A program made the translations under genes and the position numbers. This document shows positions 28,245 to 37,211 of a stretch of DNA of 64,000 nt, piece after piece; the first letter of the stretch is position 1; every line of letters starts with the position of its first letter. The notes beneath the pieces were generated by a model. That model had not been told where the DNA came from, ran no database searches, and was given only the letters and a program-made list of their open reading frames with translations. The DNA comes from Acidobacteriota bacterium (GTDB lineage Bacteria; Acidobacteriota; Thermoanaerobaculia; Multivoradales; J023): NCBI GenBank assembly GCA_029263395.1, contig JAJCXO010000023.1, forward strand, positions 25,013 to 89,012, read 5' to 3'.

Positions 28245-30674
28245 GTGAGCTCTAAAGCCGAAGCCTACGAGAAGCTCGGAGCCTTCTACCTAGGACGCCC
28301 CTGCGATCCAGAAACTGGCGAGACCGAGTCCTCGCCGCTACTTTACGACTCCAAAGATCTACAGACCCATGGTGTCTGTGTCGGCATGACTGGCAGCGGC
28401 AAGACCGGCTTGTGTGTGAGCTTGCTCGAAGAGGCCGCCATCGATGGCATCCCGGCGCTGGTGATCGACGTCAAAGGAGACCTAGGAAATCTGCTGCTGA
28501 CCTTCCCTGATCTAACAGCAGAAAACTTCCGTCCCTGGATCGACGAAGCAGCAGCCAGCCGCGAAGGTGTAGCCCCCGACGAATTTGCGCAACAGCAAGC
28601 GGATTTGTGGCGGCGAGGACTTGCCAGCTGGGATCAGGACGGAGACCGCATCCGCCGACTTCGCGAGGCGGTCGAATTTGCCATCTACACCCCGGGCAGC
28701 GAAGCCGGATTACCAGTTTCGATCCTGTCCTCGTTTGCTGCCCCGCCGCCCCATGTTGTCGCCGACAACGATTTGCTGCGAGAGCGGATCTCGACCACAG
28801 CGTCCAGCTTACTCGGACTGCTAGGGATCGATGCCGATCCGATCCGCAGCCGCGAGAGCATCTTTCTGGCCGGTCTTCTCGATCACAGTTGGCGCCAAGG
28901 CCAGGATCTTGATCTCGGCGCCCTGATCCAGCTGATTCAGGAACCGCCTTTCGACCGCGTTGGCGTTATGCCGGTGAGTTCTTTTTATCCCGACAAGGAA
29001 CGGTTCGAGCTTGCGATGGCGCTCAACAGCCTGCTGGCGGCGCCGAGCTTTCAGAGTTGGATGTCCGGTGAGCCCTTGGACGTCGACCGGATGCTCTACA
29101 CCGAAACCGGCAAACCGCGCATCGCCATTTTTTCGATCGCTCATCTGTCTGAAGCCGAACGCATGTTTTTTGTCTCGCTGCTGCTGAATCAAGCCCTCGG
29201 GTGGATGCGCAGCAAATCGGGCACTTCGAGCCTGCGGGCGCTGCTCTACATGGACGAAATCTTCGGCTACCTGCCGCCAGTCAGTAATCCGCCATCCAAG
29301 AGGCCACTCCTCACCCTGCTGAAACAAGCTCGCGCTTTTGGCTTTGGCATGTTGCTGGCGACCCAGAACCCGGTGGATCTGGACTACAAAGCTTTGTCGA
29401 ACATCGGCACTTGGTTTCTCGGCCGACTACAGACGGAGCGCGACAAGGAACGTGTGATCGAAGGCCTGTTGGGCACCGCCAGCGACCTCAGTCGTCAGCA
29501 GATCGAGCGCATCCTGTCGGGCGTCGGCAAACGAGTTTTCCTGCTCCACAATGTGCACGAAGAGTCGCCGGTCCTGTTCAAAGTACGTTGGGCGATGTCT
29601 TACCTCCGTGGTCCGCTCACTCGACTGCAGATCAAAAGTCTGATGTCGGATCGGCAGGCCCAAGTCCCAACTCCGGCCACTGCTGCACGGCGTGCCGCAA
29701 CCATCCCGGCCAATGCCGCAGCGACAACTGGATCACGGCCCCTGCTACCACCGGGCGTGCCGCAATGCTTCCTACCCGTATCAGGACGCCCGCACGGAAT
29801 CCGTTATCAGCCCCACCTTATCGGCGTCTCGCGCGTCCATTTCATTGATGCCCGTAAGGGATTGGAGACGTCCGAGGACGTGACGTTGACCATTCCACTG
29901 AGCGAAGAGGGCAACATCGATTGGTATGAGGCACAGGTGATCGATGTCGTCGAGAACGAGCTCGAAGACGAGCCTGCAATCCAAGACGCAACGTTCGATG
30001 AACTTCCGTCCACCGCCACCGAAAAGAAACGCTACAGCGCATGGCGCAAATCGCTGAGCGACATGCTGTATCGCAGTCGGCGTTATCCGCTGTGGAAAAG
30101 CACAACGCTCAAGGCGGTTTCCCAGCCCGGAGAGAGTGAACGCGACTTCCGGATCCGTCTAGCCGACATCGGCCGCGAAAAGCGCGACGCCCAAACCGAC
30201 AAACTGCGCAAGCGGTACGCCGGCAAGGTGGCCACCCTCGAGAGCCGAATCCTGCGCGCAGAACAGAAGATCGAACGCGAACAAGAACAGGCCAAACAAA
30301 AAAAATACGAATCCGTGATTTCAGTCGGAACCTCCCTGCTCGGCGCCTTACTCGGCCGCAAGCGGGCTTCGGTCACTAACCTGAGACGAGCAGGCACCGC
30401 CTTTCGCGGTGTCGGCCGGATCGCCAAAGAGAAACAGGACGTCGTTAGAGCCGAGGAGCAACTGGTCGATCTGCAGCAAAAGATGCAGGATCTAGAAGCG
30501 GAGTTGCAGGCGGAGGTCGATGAACTCGAGACAAGATTCCAGCAAGATATCGAGACCCTCGAACCGTTGAACTTGAAGCCGAGAAAAACCGATATCGATA
30601 TTCGGATCTTGGCGCTGGCCTGGGTTCCCTTCCGAGAGTCTGAAAACGGAAGGCTGGACCCGGCCTGGGACTAA
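28245..30674 (+). CDS. HerA/FtsK-superfamily ATPase with C-terminal coiled coil
   Basis: An 809-aa protein starting with GTG, with GGAGG 8 nt upstream. Walker A is GMTGSGKT (residues 47-54), then LVIDVKGDLGNLLLTFP, typical of HerA-like ATPases; Walker B is ALLYMDEIFGYLP at about 330. A sensor-like LLATQNPVDLDYKALSN and the arginine-rich FLGRLQTERDKERV follow. The C-terminal 350 residues contain a beta-rich part, a long coiled coil (640-790) and a terminal LALAWVPF strand. HerA-like enzymes are hexameric DNA translocases; this subfamily is not tied to a known nuclease here. The neighbours (FHA, PhzF) do not indicate a defence system. Its stop codon overlaps that of the convergent FHA gene. Confidence 0.88.
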   Translation: MSSKAEAYEKLGAFYLGRPCDPETGETESSPLLYDSKDLQTHGVCVGMTGSGKTGLCVSLLEEAAIDGIPALVIDVKGDLGNLLLTFPDLTAENFRPWIDEAAASREGVAPDEFAQQQADLWRRGLASWDQDGDRIRRLREAVEFAIYTPGSEAGLPVSILSSFAAPPPHVVADNDLLRERISTTASSLLGLLGIDADPIRSRESIFLAGLLDHSWRQGQDLDLGALIQLIQEPPFDRVGVMPVSSFYPDKERFELAMALNSLLAAPSFQSWMSGEPLDVDRMLYTETGKPRIAIFSIAHLSEAERMFFVSLLLNQALGWMRSKSGTSSLRALLYMDEIFGYLPPVSNPPSKRPLLTLLKQARAFGFGMLLATQNPVDLDYKALSNIGTWFLGRLQTERDKERVIEGLLGTASDLSRQQIERILSGVGKRVFLLHNVHEESPVLFKVRWAMSYLRGPLTRLQIKSLMSDRQAQVPTPATAARRAATIPANAAATTGSRPLLPPGVPQCFLPVSGRPHGIRYQPHLIGVSRVHFIDARKGLETSEDVTLTIPLSEEGNIDWYEAQVIDVVENELEDEPAIQDATFDELPSTATEKKRYSAWRKSLSDMLYRSRRYPLWKSTTLKAVSQPGESERDFRIRLADIGREKRDAQTDKLRKRYAGKVATLESRILRAEQKIEREQEQAKQKKYESVISVGTSLLGALLGRKRASVTNLRRAGTAFRGVGRIAKEKQDVVRAEEQLVDLQQKMQDLEAELQAEVDELETRFQQDIETLEPLNLKPRKTDIDIRILALAWVPFRESENGRLDPAWD

Positions 30675-32005
30675 CGCTTCTTGACGTTGACCTTGAAGTT
30701 GAAGGTCACGCCACCGAAGCTGATCACATCACCATCCTGTAGATGACCAACCGAGATCGGCCGGTCATTGACCGCGGTGCCGTTGGTGGAGGCGAGATCC
30801 TTAAGAGTGTAGATCCTTGGGCCGGACACATCCAGTTGCGCATGCTTGGACGACACTCGCCGATCATGAATGATCATGTCGCCTCCGGAGCGGCCGACTA
30901 CCACCGGGCTCTTGGTGACTTTGAAAGCCTGCCCTTTGGCCGGGCCATCAGCCCGAATCAGCTGGACATCCAACCCTTCTAGTGGATTGCCAAAACGCAT
31001 CGCCTGGAATCCTTGAGCCCCCAGATCGGTAATCGTTTGGTCGCCATCGAGTGCGGCTTGCACGGCATCCGCGTCAGCGCCGAACGACGATTGATCCGGG
31101 CGGACCTCGATCGCCAACTCTTGCAGCTGATTCCGGAGATCGTGCCCCCCGGGACGTCCTGCACCTGGAGAGATCGGTGCCGAAAACGGAGACGGAGCCG
31201 GTGCTTGCAGTATCGGTGCTTGCGGTATCGGTGCTTGCGGTATCGGTGGTTGCGGCATCGGTGAAGACGGAACGGGTGTTGGCGGATCAGGAGCTCTAGA
31301 TGCTGGCGTCGGAGGAACAGCAGGTTCGAGATCAGCGATCGGCCGGCCGGGAGTTGTGCTCGGCTCGAGCTGGAGCTCGTAGGGCGCGAGTTGGAAGCAG
31401 ACCGCCCCTCCCTGCTCTATCTGCCCGGAAACCACCGAAACCGTACCAATCGGCACCGCAAAGCCAGCTATCCCTTCAAATTGGAAACTCTTGCCAGCGA
31501 CACGAATACGAATCGCCCGCGGCGGGATCGTGGCTTTAGGAAGATTGAGGTGACACCCAGCCTGACCGATCAGGAAACTCTTCGAGCCCAATTCAAAAAC
31601 GCCTTTGCGGCTTTGCCCGGTCGCGGGCACACTGATCACAACCCTCAGGGTCGGCGACGAGTGGCTCACGGTCGGCACCTGAACCCGGGTAGTTACCCCG
31701 GCGCCTGGTGCTGGATGCCTGCTGTCTGCTCGGCTGGGCACCCCAGGGGGCTGCCCGCTGGGTCCCCTTGCAGGGGACATGGTCCCCGTGCCCGCCTGCC
31801 GATAGTCCCCGAGATCTACCGGAGCACGCTCGGGGCGCCCCTTCACCAACTTCACCGCCGGCCCGTTCGAGGCCGGCAGCGGTACCCACCAGCGCTCACA
31901 AGTGACGCAGAAGGCTGCACGTCCTTCGAGCTGCTGGCGCAGAGCCGCCGGCAACACATACCGTGCGCCACAAGACGAGCAGGTCAGTGGCAGGGCGCTG
32001 ATCAT
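30671..32005 (-). CDS. FHA-domain protein with N-terminal zinc ribbon and Pro-rich repeat linker
   Basis: A 444-aa protein. The N-terminus has a CxxC..CxxC zinc ribbon (CSSC at about 9-12, CVTC at about 33-36). Residues about 120-220 look like a degenerate FHA-like sandwich. A Pro-rich linker follows, including four copies of PIPQA encoded by a perfect 15-bp repeat at 31201-31260. The C-terminal FHA domain (from about 360) shows VVGRSGGDMIIHD, RRVSSKHAQL and LASTNGTAVND, the conserved phospho-threonine pocket residues. It should bind a phosphorylated partner, perhaps a substrate of the kinases in this region (inference). Its ATG overlaps the stop of the PhzF gene as ATGA, and its stop overlaps that of the HerA-like gene. 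Confidence 0.92.
   Translation of the reverse strand: MISALPLTCSSCGARYVLPAALRQQLEGRAAFCVTCERWWVPLPASNGPAVKLVKGRPERAPVDLGDYRQAGTGTMSPARGPSGQPPGVPSRADSRHPAPGAGVTTRVQVPTVSHSSPTLRVVISVPATGQSRKGVFELGSKSFLIGQAGCHLNLPKATIPPRAIRIRVAGKSFQFEGIAGFAVPIGTVSVVSGQIEQGGAVCFQLAPYELQLEPSTTPGRPIADLEPAVPPTPASRAPDPPTPVPSSPMPQPPIPQAPIPQAPILQAPAPSPFSAPISPGAGRPGGHDLRNQLQELAIEVRPDQSSFGADADAVQAALDGDQTITDLGAQGFQAMRFGNPLEGLDVQLIRADGPAKGQAFKVTKSPVVVGRSGGDMIIHDRRVSSKHAQLDVSGPRIYTLKDLASTNGTAVNDRPISVGHLQDGDVISFGGVTFNFKVNVKKR
31201..31260 (-). repeat. Tandem 15-bp repeat inside FHA protein gene
   Basis: Four copies of a 15-bp unit (gtgcttgcggtatcg and variants) at 31201, 31216, 31231 and 31246, coding PIPQA-like pentapeptides in the linker. 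In-frame copy-number change would lengthen or shorten the linker. Confidence 0.92.
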
Positions 32006-32943
32006 GTTCGAGTCTGACCCGGGATGTTCATCGTGCCTGCGCTCATCATCACCGCGCTGCCAGCAACTCGGATCGCGGTGATCTCGCCGTCCACTTTATC
32101 GGCCTCGATTTCGAGAATACTCGGGCGGTCGATCTCGAGGCCTTGTTCGACGACCCACCGCAAAGTGCCGTCAATCTCGGGAGACCGCGCCGCCAACAAG
32201 CCCGCCAAGGCCGCAGCCGCTGAACCGGTCGCTGGGTCCTCGGGAACCCCCGCAGCTGGAGCGAACATTCGGCTATGCAGATCGCAACCTTCGAGTTCGC
32301 CTTGATGGACGAATAGGTACACATGGGGAGTCCAATAGTCGGCCAAGAGCTGAGTCCAGCGATGCATGTCGAGTTGTGCCCGCCGTGCCGCCCCCAAATC
32401 CCGCAACGGAATAAATAGGAACGGCAAACCGCAAGACACCGCAACCGGCGGCCGGGTTTCGAGCAGCAGATCCGACACCTCCAAGGACAGCATGCTCGCC
32501 AGATCTTCCGGTGGCGGCGCCGGTGGCCCAAACTCCGGCAACATGGCGGTTGTGAATTGGGCATCTTTGGGGTTCCCGCGCTCGGATCGGATCGTCACAT
32601 GGACGGGACCTACCCCCTCGTCGAACACAATCTCGGTGACGTCACCTCGCAAGGCAAGATCTCCGATCGTCGCCAGGACCAAAGCCGTCCCGATCGTCGG
32701 ATGGCCAGCAAACGGCACTTCGGTCTGCGGAGTGAAAATCCGTAATTTGGCACGGAAAGGACCATCAACCTGAGACGATGGTTCCGGTGGAAGTACGAAG
32801 ACCGTCTCCGAGAGATTGAACTCGCGTGCGACCTGTTGCATCTGAGAGCTGCTCAAGCCCGCCGCGTCTGGAAACACTGCCAGCGGGTTGCCGCCGAACG
32901 GCGATTCGGTAAAGACATCCGCAGTGTAGAAGCGATATCGCAC
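32002..32943 (-). CDS. PhzF-family isomerase/epimerase-like protein
   Basis: A 313-aa protein of the PhzF/diaminopimelate-epimerase fold. The N-terminus YRFYTADVFTESPFGGNPLAVFP, the catalytic Glu46 in FNLSETVFV, PFAGHPTIGTA and the C-terminal DPATGSAAAALAG all match. The family isomerises small metabolites; the substrate here is unknown. The start is probably the GTG at 32943, where the family begins; frames opening at 33063 add 40 unlikely residues. The AGG used as a ribosome site lies inside a 6-bp hairpin (32953-32973). The stop overlaps the FHA start by ATGA, so the two form an operon. Confidence 0.93.
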   Translation of the reverse strand: MRYRFYTADVFTESPFGGNPLAVFPDAAGLSSSQMQQVAREFNLSETVFVLPPEPSSQVDGPFRAKLRIFTPQTEVPFAGHPTIGTALVLATIGDLALRGDVTEIVFDEGVGPVHVTIRSERGNPKDAQFTTAMLPEFGPPAPPPEDLASMLSLEVSDLLLETRPPVAVSCGLPFLFIPLRDLGAARRAQLDMHRWTQLLADYWTPHVYLFVHQGELEGCDLHSRMFAPAAGVPEDPATGSAAAALAGLLAARSPEIDGTLRWVVEQGLEIDRPSILEIEADKVDGEITAIRVAGSAVMMSAGTMNIPGQTRT

Positions 32944-33282
32944 GTTGAAAGACCTGGTCCAAATCAAACCAGGCCGGGGGCAACCCACTGCGACCAACTT
33001 CGGGTCACCGGGTCTCTCTTGAGCGCCAGTCTCTGAAGATGACCAAGTTTCATTCGATGCCAAGCCTCGACTGGTCGAAAAACTTCACGGTCTGAAATTT
33101 CAGCAGATACACATAATACTCTACACCCTCCTTACTGTCTTCACATACAAACACTCTCCACACGCCAAGCCACGTCCACGCTTAGCTCGGCAAGCGGGCG
33201 TACCAGGCTTCGCCGGTTACGCAGCTGCGCGCGCAGTCCACAGGGGGGGCGACCGGACAACCCACTGCTTGGACGGGATCTG
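32944..33282. other. Intergenic region upstream of PhzF gene
   Basis: About 340 bp between the coiled-coil gene and the PhzF gene, both minus. It holds a hairpin (CCTGGT/ACCAGG, 32953-32973) that covers the apparent ribosome site of the PhzF gene, and an AT-richer stretch near 33100-33160 that may hold the promoter. No gene is seen. Confidence 0.45.
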
Positions 33283-33588
33283 CTAGTGCCCGCCGCTGCG
33301 GACCCGTGCAATCTTGCGGTCTCGGTCCTCTTCGGCCCGTTGCCGCTCGCGACGAAAGTCATCCTTCTCTTCCTGACGCTGGCCGGGGTCACCAATCTTC
33401 GCCAATCGATCCTTGTGCAGGATCTCGAGCTCGGCGATCTTGGCTTCCGCCTTGCTCCGAATTTCGGCTACCTGTTCGCGTTCACGATCGCTCAGTGCCT
33501 CTTGCCGCGGCCGCTCGATGCCTTGTTTCTCCATCCGCTCGAGCGCCAATTCGTAGGCCGACTTCATTCCCTGTGATTTGTCGTTCAT
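33283..33588 (-). CDS. Small charged coiled-coil protein
   Basis: A 101-aa protein starting MNDKSQGMKSAYELALERMEK. It is very rich in Glu, Arg, Lys and Asp with few hydrophobics, forming a helical or coiled-coil rod (about residues 10-95). It has no Cys and no signal peptide. I recall similar short proteins beginning MKSAYELAMERL in Acidobacteria, Verrucomicrobia and Planctomycetes, but no function is known. A second start is the ATG for MKSAYELAL at residue 8. It is divergent from the ABC operon. Confidence 0.72.
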   Translation of the reverse strand: MNDKSQGMKSAYELALERMEKQGIERPRQEALSDREREQVAEIRSKAEAKIAELEILHKDRLAKIGDPGQRQEEKDDFRRERQRAEEDRDRKIARVRSGGH

Positions 33589-33646
33589 AGTCCGAAGAGA
33601 CTACCATCACCACTGCTCGCGATGGCGGTAAACAGCGTGGCTCGCA

Positions 33647-33666
33647 GCGCCGACCGTTTTCGGCGC
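33647..33666. other. GC-rich hairpin in divergent promoter region
   Basis: GCGCCGA pairs with TCGGCGC across a 6-nt loop in the gap between the coiled-coil gene and the ABC operon. Its function is unclear. Confidence 0.35.
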
Positions 33667-33825
33667 GCCAAAGTGACGCCAGACTGGCACTTGCGGCACC
33701 CTCGCCTCTCCCAGAAAAGAAGATTTCGCCCCCACCCCCCGGCATCTGTTTTGCTTGCCAGGACAGAATCAATCTGTCCGGGTCAGCTGTAATTGAGTAG
33801 TCAGCTGTGAAGAGGAGCACGTTCG

Positions 33826-34878
33826 ATGATCGAAGCGCAAGGACTGACTCGCCGATACGGTGAGTTCACCGCTGTTCAGGGCATAAGCTTCAGCGTTGCC
33901 GACGGCGAAATTCTAGGAATTCTCGGCCCCAACGGTGCCGGTAAAACGACGACTATCCGGATGATCACCGGCTTCCTGCCGCCATCCAGTGGGCGCGTCA
34001 CCGTCAATGGTCACGATCTCTTCAACGAGCCGAGCAAAGCTCGGCGTGAGATCGGTTACCTGCCCGAGAACGTTGCGCTCTACGGCGAGATGCGAGTCAA
34101 CGAATATCTCGCCTACCGAGCTCAACTCGAAGGCATGAGTCGCGGCGACTCACGCGAGGCCATCCCGCGGACGATCGACAGCTGCTTGCTCGGAGATGTT
34201 GACCATCAGATCATCCGCACCCTTTCCAAAGGCTACAAACAGCGTGTCGGGTTGGCCGCAGCCATCCTGCATGGACCGCGGGTGCTGGTACTCGATGAAC
34301 CAACCGTCGGTTTGGACCCGAAGCAGATCATCGCCATTCGCGAGTTGATTCGCGATCTTGGCCAAAAACGTACGCTGATGATCTCGACCCACATCCTGCC
34401 GGAGGTCGAGCAACTGTGCCGTCGGGTTTTGATCATCGATCGGGGCCGGCTGATTGCCGAGGGCACACCCCAAGAACTCCGCGAACAATCTCGGGGCAGC
34501 TCACTCCTCCACCTCACGGTCAAGAATGCGCCGCCAGATGTGGTGGACGTCTTGACCAACATCGAGGGCATCGATACTGCTACCGAGCGGCCCGACAACG
34601 AGACGCCTGAGAACGCTGAGGAGCGCACCACAACCCGGGTCCAACTGGCCTACAGCCAAGCCATCGATCCCCGAGAGACGGTTTTCCGTGCAGCTGTCGA
34701 ACGCGGCTGGGTGCTGCTCGAAATGGTGGAAAAAAAGGCGTCGCTGGAAGACGTTTTTGTCCGCCTCACCAGCAAGGATGCCCCCAAGCAGGACGAGAAG
34801 ACAGACGAGACCGCAGTCGAGGCGTCCGACGATCCCGAAATTTCACCCACGTCTGAGAACACGGAGGTGGCATCGTGA
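33826..34878 (+). CDS. ABC transporter ATP-binding protein (GldA-like)
   Basis: A 350-aa ATPase. Walker A is GPNGAGKT (34-41), the signature region LSKGYKQRVGLAAAILH stands in for LSGGQ as is usual in this subfamily, and Walker B is VLVLDEPTVGLDP. After the 220-residue ATPase domain is a C-terminal extension with an acidic tail. The first gene of a four-gene operon with an ABC-2 permease, a Gldg-family protein and a DUF4340 protein. In Bacteroidetes gldA, gldF and gldG serve gliding motility, but this operon type is widespread in non-gliding bacteria. The start follows GAAGAGGAG. The stop overlaps the permease GTG start. Confidence 0.95.
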   Translation: MIEAQGLTRRYGEFTAVQGISFSVADGEILGILGPNGAGKTTTIRMITGFLPPSSGRVTVNGHDLFNEPSKARREIGYLPENVALYGEMRVNEYLAYRAQLEGMSRGDSREAIPRTIDSCLLGDVDHQIIRTLSKGYKQRVGLAAAILHGPRVLVLDEPTVGLDPKQIIAIRELIRDLGQKRTLMISTHILPEVEQLCRRVLIIDRGRLIAEGTPQELREQSRGSSLLHLTVKNAPPDVVDVLTNIEGIDTATERPDNETPENAEERTTTRVQLAYSQAIDPRETVFRAAVERGWVLLEMVEKKASLEDVFVRLTSKDAPKQDEKTDETAVEASDDPEISPTSENTEVAS

Positions 34879-35618
34879 GCAGTTTCCTCGCCGTTTTCAA
34901 CCGCGAGCTCCGGGCCTACTTCTTTTCGCCCACCGCCTATGTCGTCCTGACGTTCTTCCTGCTGGTCAACGGCTACGTATTCTCCCTCATCGTCAGCTTC
35001 CTCAACGATCCACGAGCTGGCGGCTCGACGACACCGCTCAAACTCTTCTTTGGTGACACCTTCTTCTTCTGGTTGGTGCTGCTGTTCATCACGCCGGTGT
35101 TGACCATGCGATTGATCAGCGAAGAGCTCCGCAGTGGCTCGATCGAAGCCTTGATGACCGCTCCCGTATCGGAGCTACAAGTTGTTCTCGGCAAATACTT
35201 CGCAGCCCTCGCCTTTTACGTTTTCTTGTGGCTGCCGACCTTGGCTTATGTCGTCATCATCGGTCGCTCCAGCGAAGTCGACTGGGGGCCGATCGTCTCC
35301 GGCTACATCGGCATTCTAGGCATCGGCGCAGTGTTTATGGCGGCAGGCATCTTTGCTTCTGCCATGAGTAAGAGCCAAATCGTGGCGGCGGTGATCACCT
35401 TTGCCATTCTGATGTTCTTCTTTGCCATTGCCTTTCTCGACAATCTCGTCAGTGGCGAAACTTCCAAGAACGTCCTCGGCTACATGAACCTGCTGAACCA
35501 CATGGAAGAGTTTGGCAAAGGGATCGTCGACACTCGGCGCATCGTCTACTACATCACCACCTCGGCGCTGTTCCTCTTTCTGACCAGCCGTGCCCTCGAG
35601 ACAAAGAAGTGGAGATAG
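34875..35618 (+). CDS. ABC-2 type transporter permease (GldF-like)
   Basis: A 247-aa inner-membrane permease. Six membrane segments are visible, the first starting near YFFSPTAYVVLTFFLLVNGYVF. The segments LTMRLISEELRSGSIEALMTAPV and LGKYFAALAFYVFLWLPTL are typical of ABC-2 permeases of the GldF type. The GTG start overlaps the ATPase stop (GTGA). It ends 5 bp before the ATG of the Gldg gene, so all four genes are cotranscribed. The exported substrate is unknown. Confidence 0.95.
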   Translation: MSSFLAVFNRELRAYFFSPTAYVVLTFFLLVNGYVFSLIVSFLNDPRAGGSTTPLKLFFGDTFFFWLVLLFITPVLTMRLISEELRSGSIEALMTAPVSELQVVLGKYFAALAFYVFLWLPTLAYVVIIGRSSEVDWGPIVSGYIGILGIGAVFMAAGIFASAMSKSQIVAAVITFAILMFFFAIAFLDNLVSGETSKNVLGYMNLLNHMEEFGKGIVDTRRIVYYITTSALFLFLTSRALETKKWR

Positions 35619-35623
35619 ACGCG

Positions 35624-37207
35624 ATGCACGAACGATCCGAAACCCAACGTCAGCTGATCAAAGGCTCAACTCTCGGTGCCGGACTTGGCCTCATCCTGGC
35701 CCTCTTCGTGATGGTCAACTATTTGTCGCTACGTCACTACAAACGGTTCGATTGGACATCGAGCCAACTGTACTCGCTGTCGGAGCGCTCACAATCCCTG
35801 GCCGAGAGTATCGATCAGGAAATCGACATGGTGATCTTTCTGAGTCCGGCGTCGGAGCTCTACGGGGCGGTCGACGAACTGCTTTCACGGTACGCTGCCG
35901 CCAATCCCGCAATGATCACCAAACGCGAGGTGGATCCGGCCAGGAATCTCCTCCAGGCTCAAAGCCTGGTCGAGAGGTACTCGATCGAACGCGAGAACGT
36001 AGTGGTTATCGCGACCGCCAACGATCAACGTGTGATCAGCGAGATCGACTTGGCCGAATACGACTATTCGGGTGCCCAATATGGCCAACCTCCGAAGCTC
36101 ACCGAGTTCAAAGGGGAACAGCTCATTACCAGCGCGCTGCTGGCGCTAGCCGAGGCCAAAAAGCCCAAGGTCGTCTTCACCAGCGGCCACGGTGAAGCCC
36201 GGTTCGAGCCCAGCGAACGTTCACTGAGCCGAGCCCGCGATCTTCTGGGCAAGGACAACTACGACATCGAAGAATGGAGCTCGTTGGGTAAAGGCTCGGT
36301 GCCGGAAGGTACCGACCTGTTGGTGGTTGCCGGACCCACAACCAATTTCCTGCCACCCGAGCTCGAGTTGTTGACCGACTACCTGGCGTCCGGTGGACGC
36401 ATGCTGATGATGCTCGACCCGGTGTTCTCCGAAGGCACCGGCACCCTCGTCGATCTCGGGTTCAGCGACTGGCTCAGGGGTTACGGTGTCGAGATCCGTG
36501 ACGACATCGTGGTCGATCCCAGCAGCGAGCTGCCTTTTTTTGGCCCTGAGACCATTTTCACCGACTCGTTCGGTCTCCATCCGATCGTCGAAAATCTCGA
36601 ACAGACGCGAACCCGGGTCCTGCTTCCGCTCGCCCGCTCGGTCTCTCGCGCCGCCGACGCTCCCGCCGACTATGAGGTGACCGAATTGGTTCGCACGTCC
36701 GATGCCGGTTGGGGCGAAACCAATCTCGCGGCCTTGGAAGAAGTGGCCCCCGATGATCAGGATACTCGAGGGCCAGTCTCGCTGGGTGTTGCGGTGTCGT
36801 TCGACGTCGCAGCGCAAAGCGCTCCGAGCCTGGGCGCGCCGGCGGAGAGCCCAGTCGACGAGGCCGGCGAAAGGGCGCTCAGCGAGTCGACTGACACCAC
36901 CGACTCAACTACGGAATCAACAGACGAGGTAGAACCGGAACAAGCCCGATTAGTAGTGCTCGGCGATCTCGACTTTGCGAGCGACGCCCAGATCGCGAAC
37001 GGCGCTAACGGCGTCCTGCTACTCAATGCGCTCAACTGGCTGGTGAAACGGGAACAACTGATCGACATCGAAGCTCGGAAGCCGGAACAAACCAGCATGA
37101 GCCTGACCCAAGCCGAGTTGTCTCAGGTTTACCTCCTCGTCCTCGTGATCTTGCCCGGTTTGGCCATCACCTTGGGCGTTTCGACCCACATGCGCCGCAG
37201 GAGGTAG
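35624..37207 (+). CDS. Gldg-family ABC accessory protein
   Basis: A 527-aa protein with one N-terminal membrane segment (GAGLGLILALFVMVNYLSLRHYKRFDWTSS), a long periplasmic part and a second membrane helix near the C-terminus (VYLLVLVILPGLAITLGVS). The IDMVIFLSPASELYG and KKPKVVFTSGHGEARFEP segments match the Gldg/ABC-type uncharacterised transport domain. An Asp/Glu/Ser/Thr-rich low-complexity stretch lies at about residue 400-445. The ATG at 35624 is preferred; the GTG at 35609 inside the permease gene is a longer option. It probably binds or presents the transported material outside the cytoplasmic membrane. Confidence 0.9.
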   Translation: MHERSETQRQLIKGSTLGAGLGLILALFVMVNYLSLRHYKRFDWTSSQLYSLSERSQSLAESIDQEIDMVIFLSPASELYGAVDELLSRYAAANPAMITKREVDPARNLLQAQSLVERYSIERENVVVIATANDQRVISEIDLAEYDYSGAQYGQPPKLTEFKGEQLITSALLALAEAKKPKVVFTSGHGEARFEPSERSLSRARDLLGKDNYDIEEWSSLGKGSVPEGTDLLVVAGPTTNFLPPELELLTDYLASGGRMLMMLDPVFSEGTGTLVDLGFSDWLRGYGVEIRDDIVVDPSSELPFFGPETIFTDSFGLHPIVENLEQTRTRVLLPLARSVSRAADAPADYEVTELVRTSDAGWGETNLAALEEVAPDDQDTRGPVSLGVAVSFDVAAQSAPSLGAPAESPVDEAGERALSESTDTTDSTTESTDEVEPEQARLVVLGDLDFASDAQIANGANGVLLLNALNWLVKREQLIDIEARKPEQTSMSLTQAELSQVYLLVLVILPGLAITLGVSTHMRRRR

Positions 37208-37211
37208 CGCC

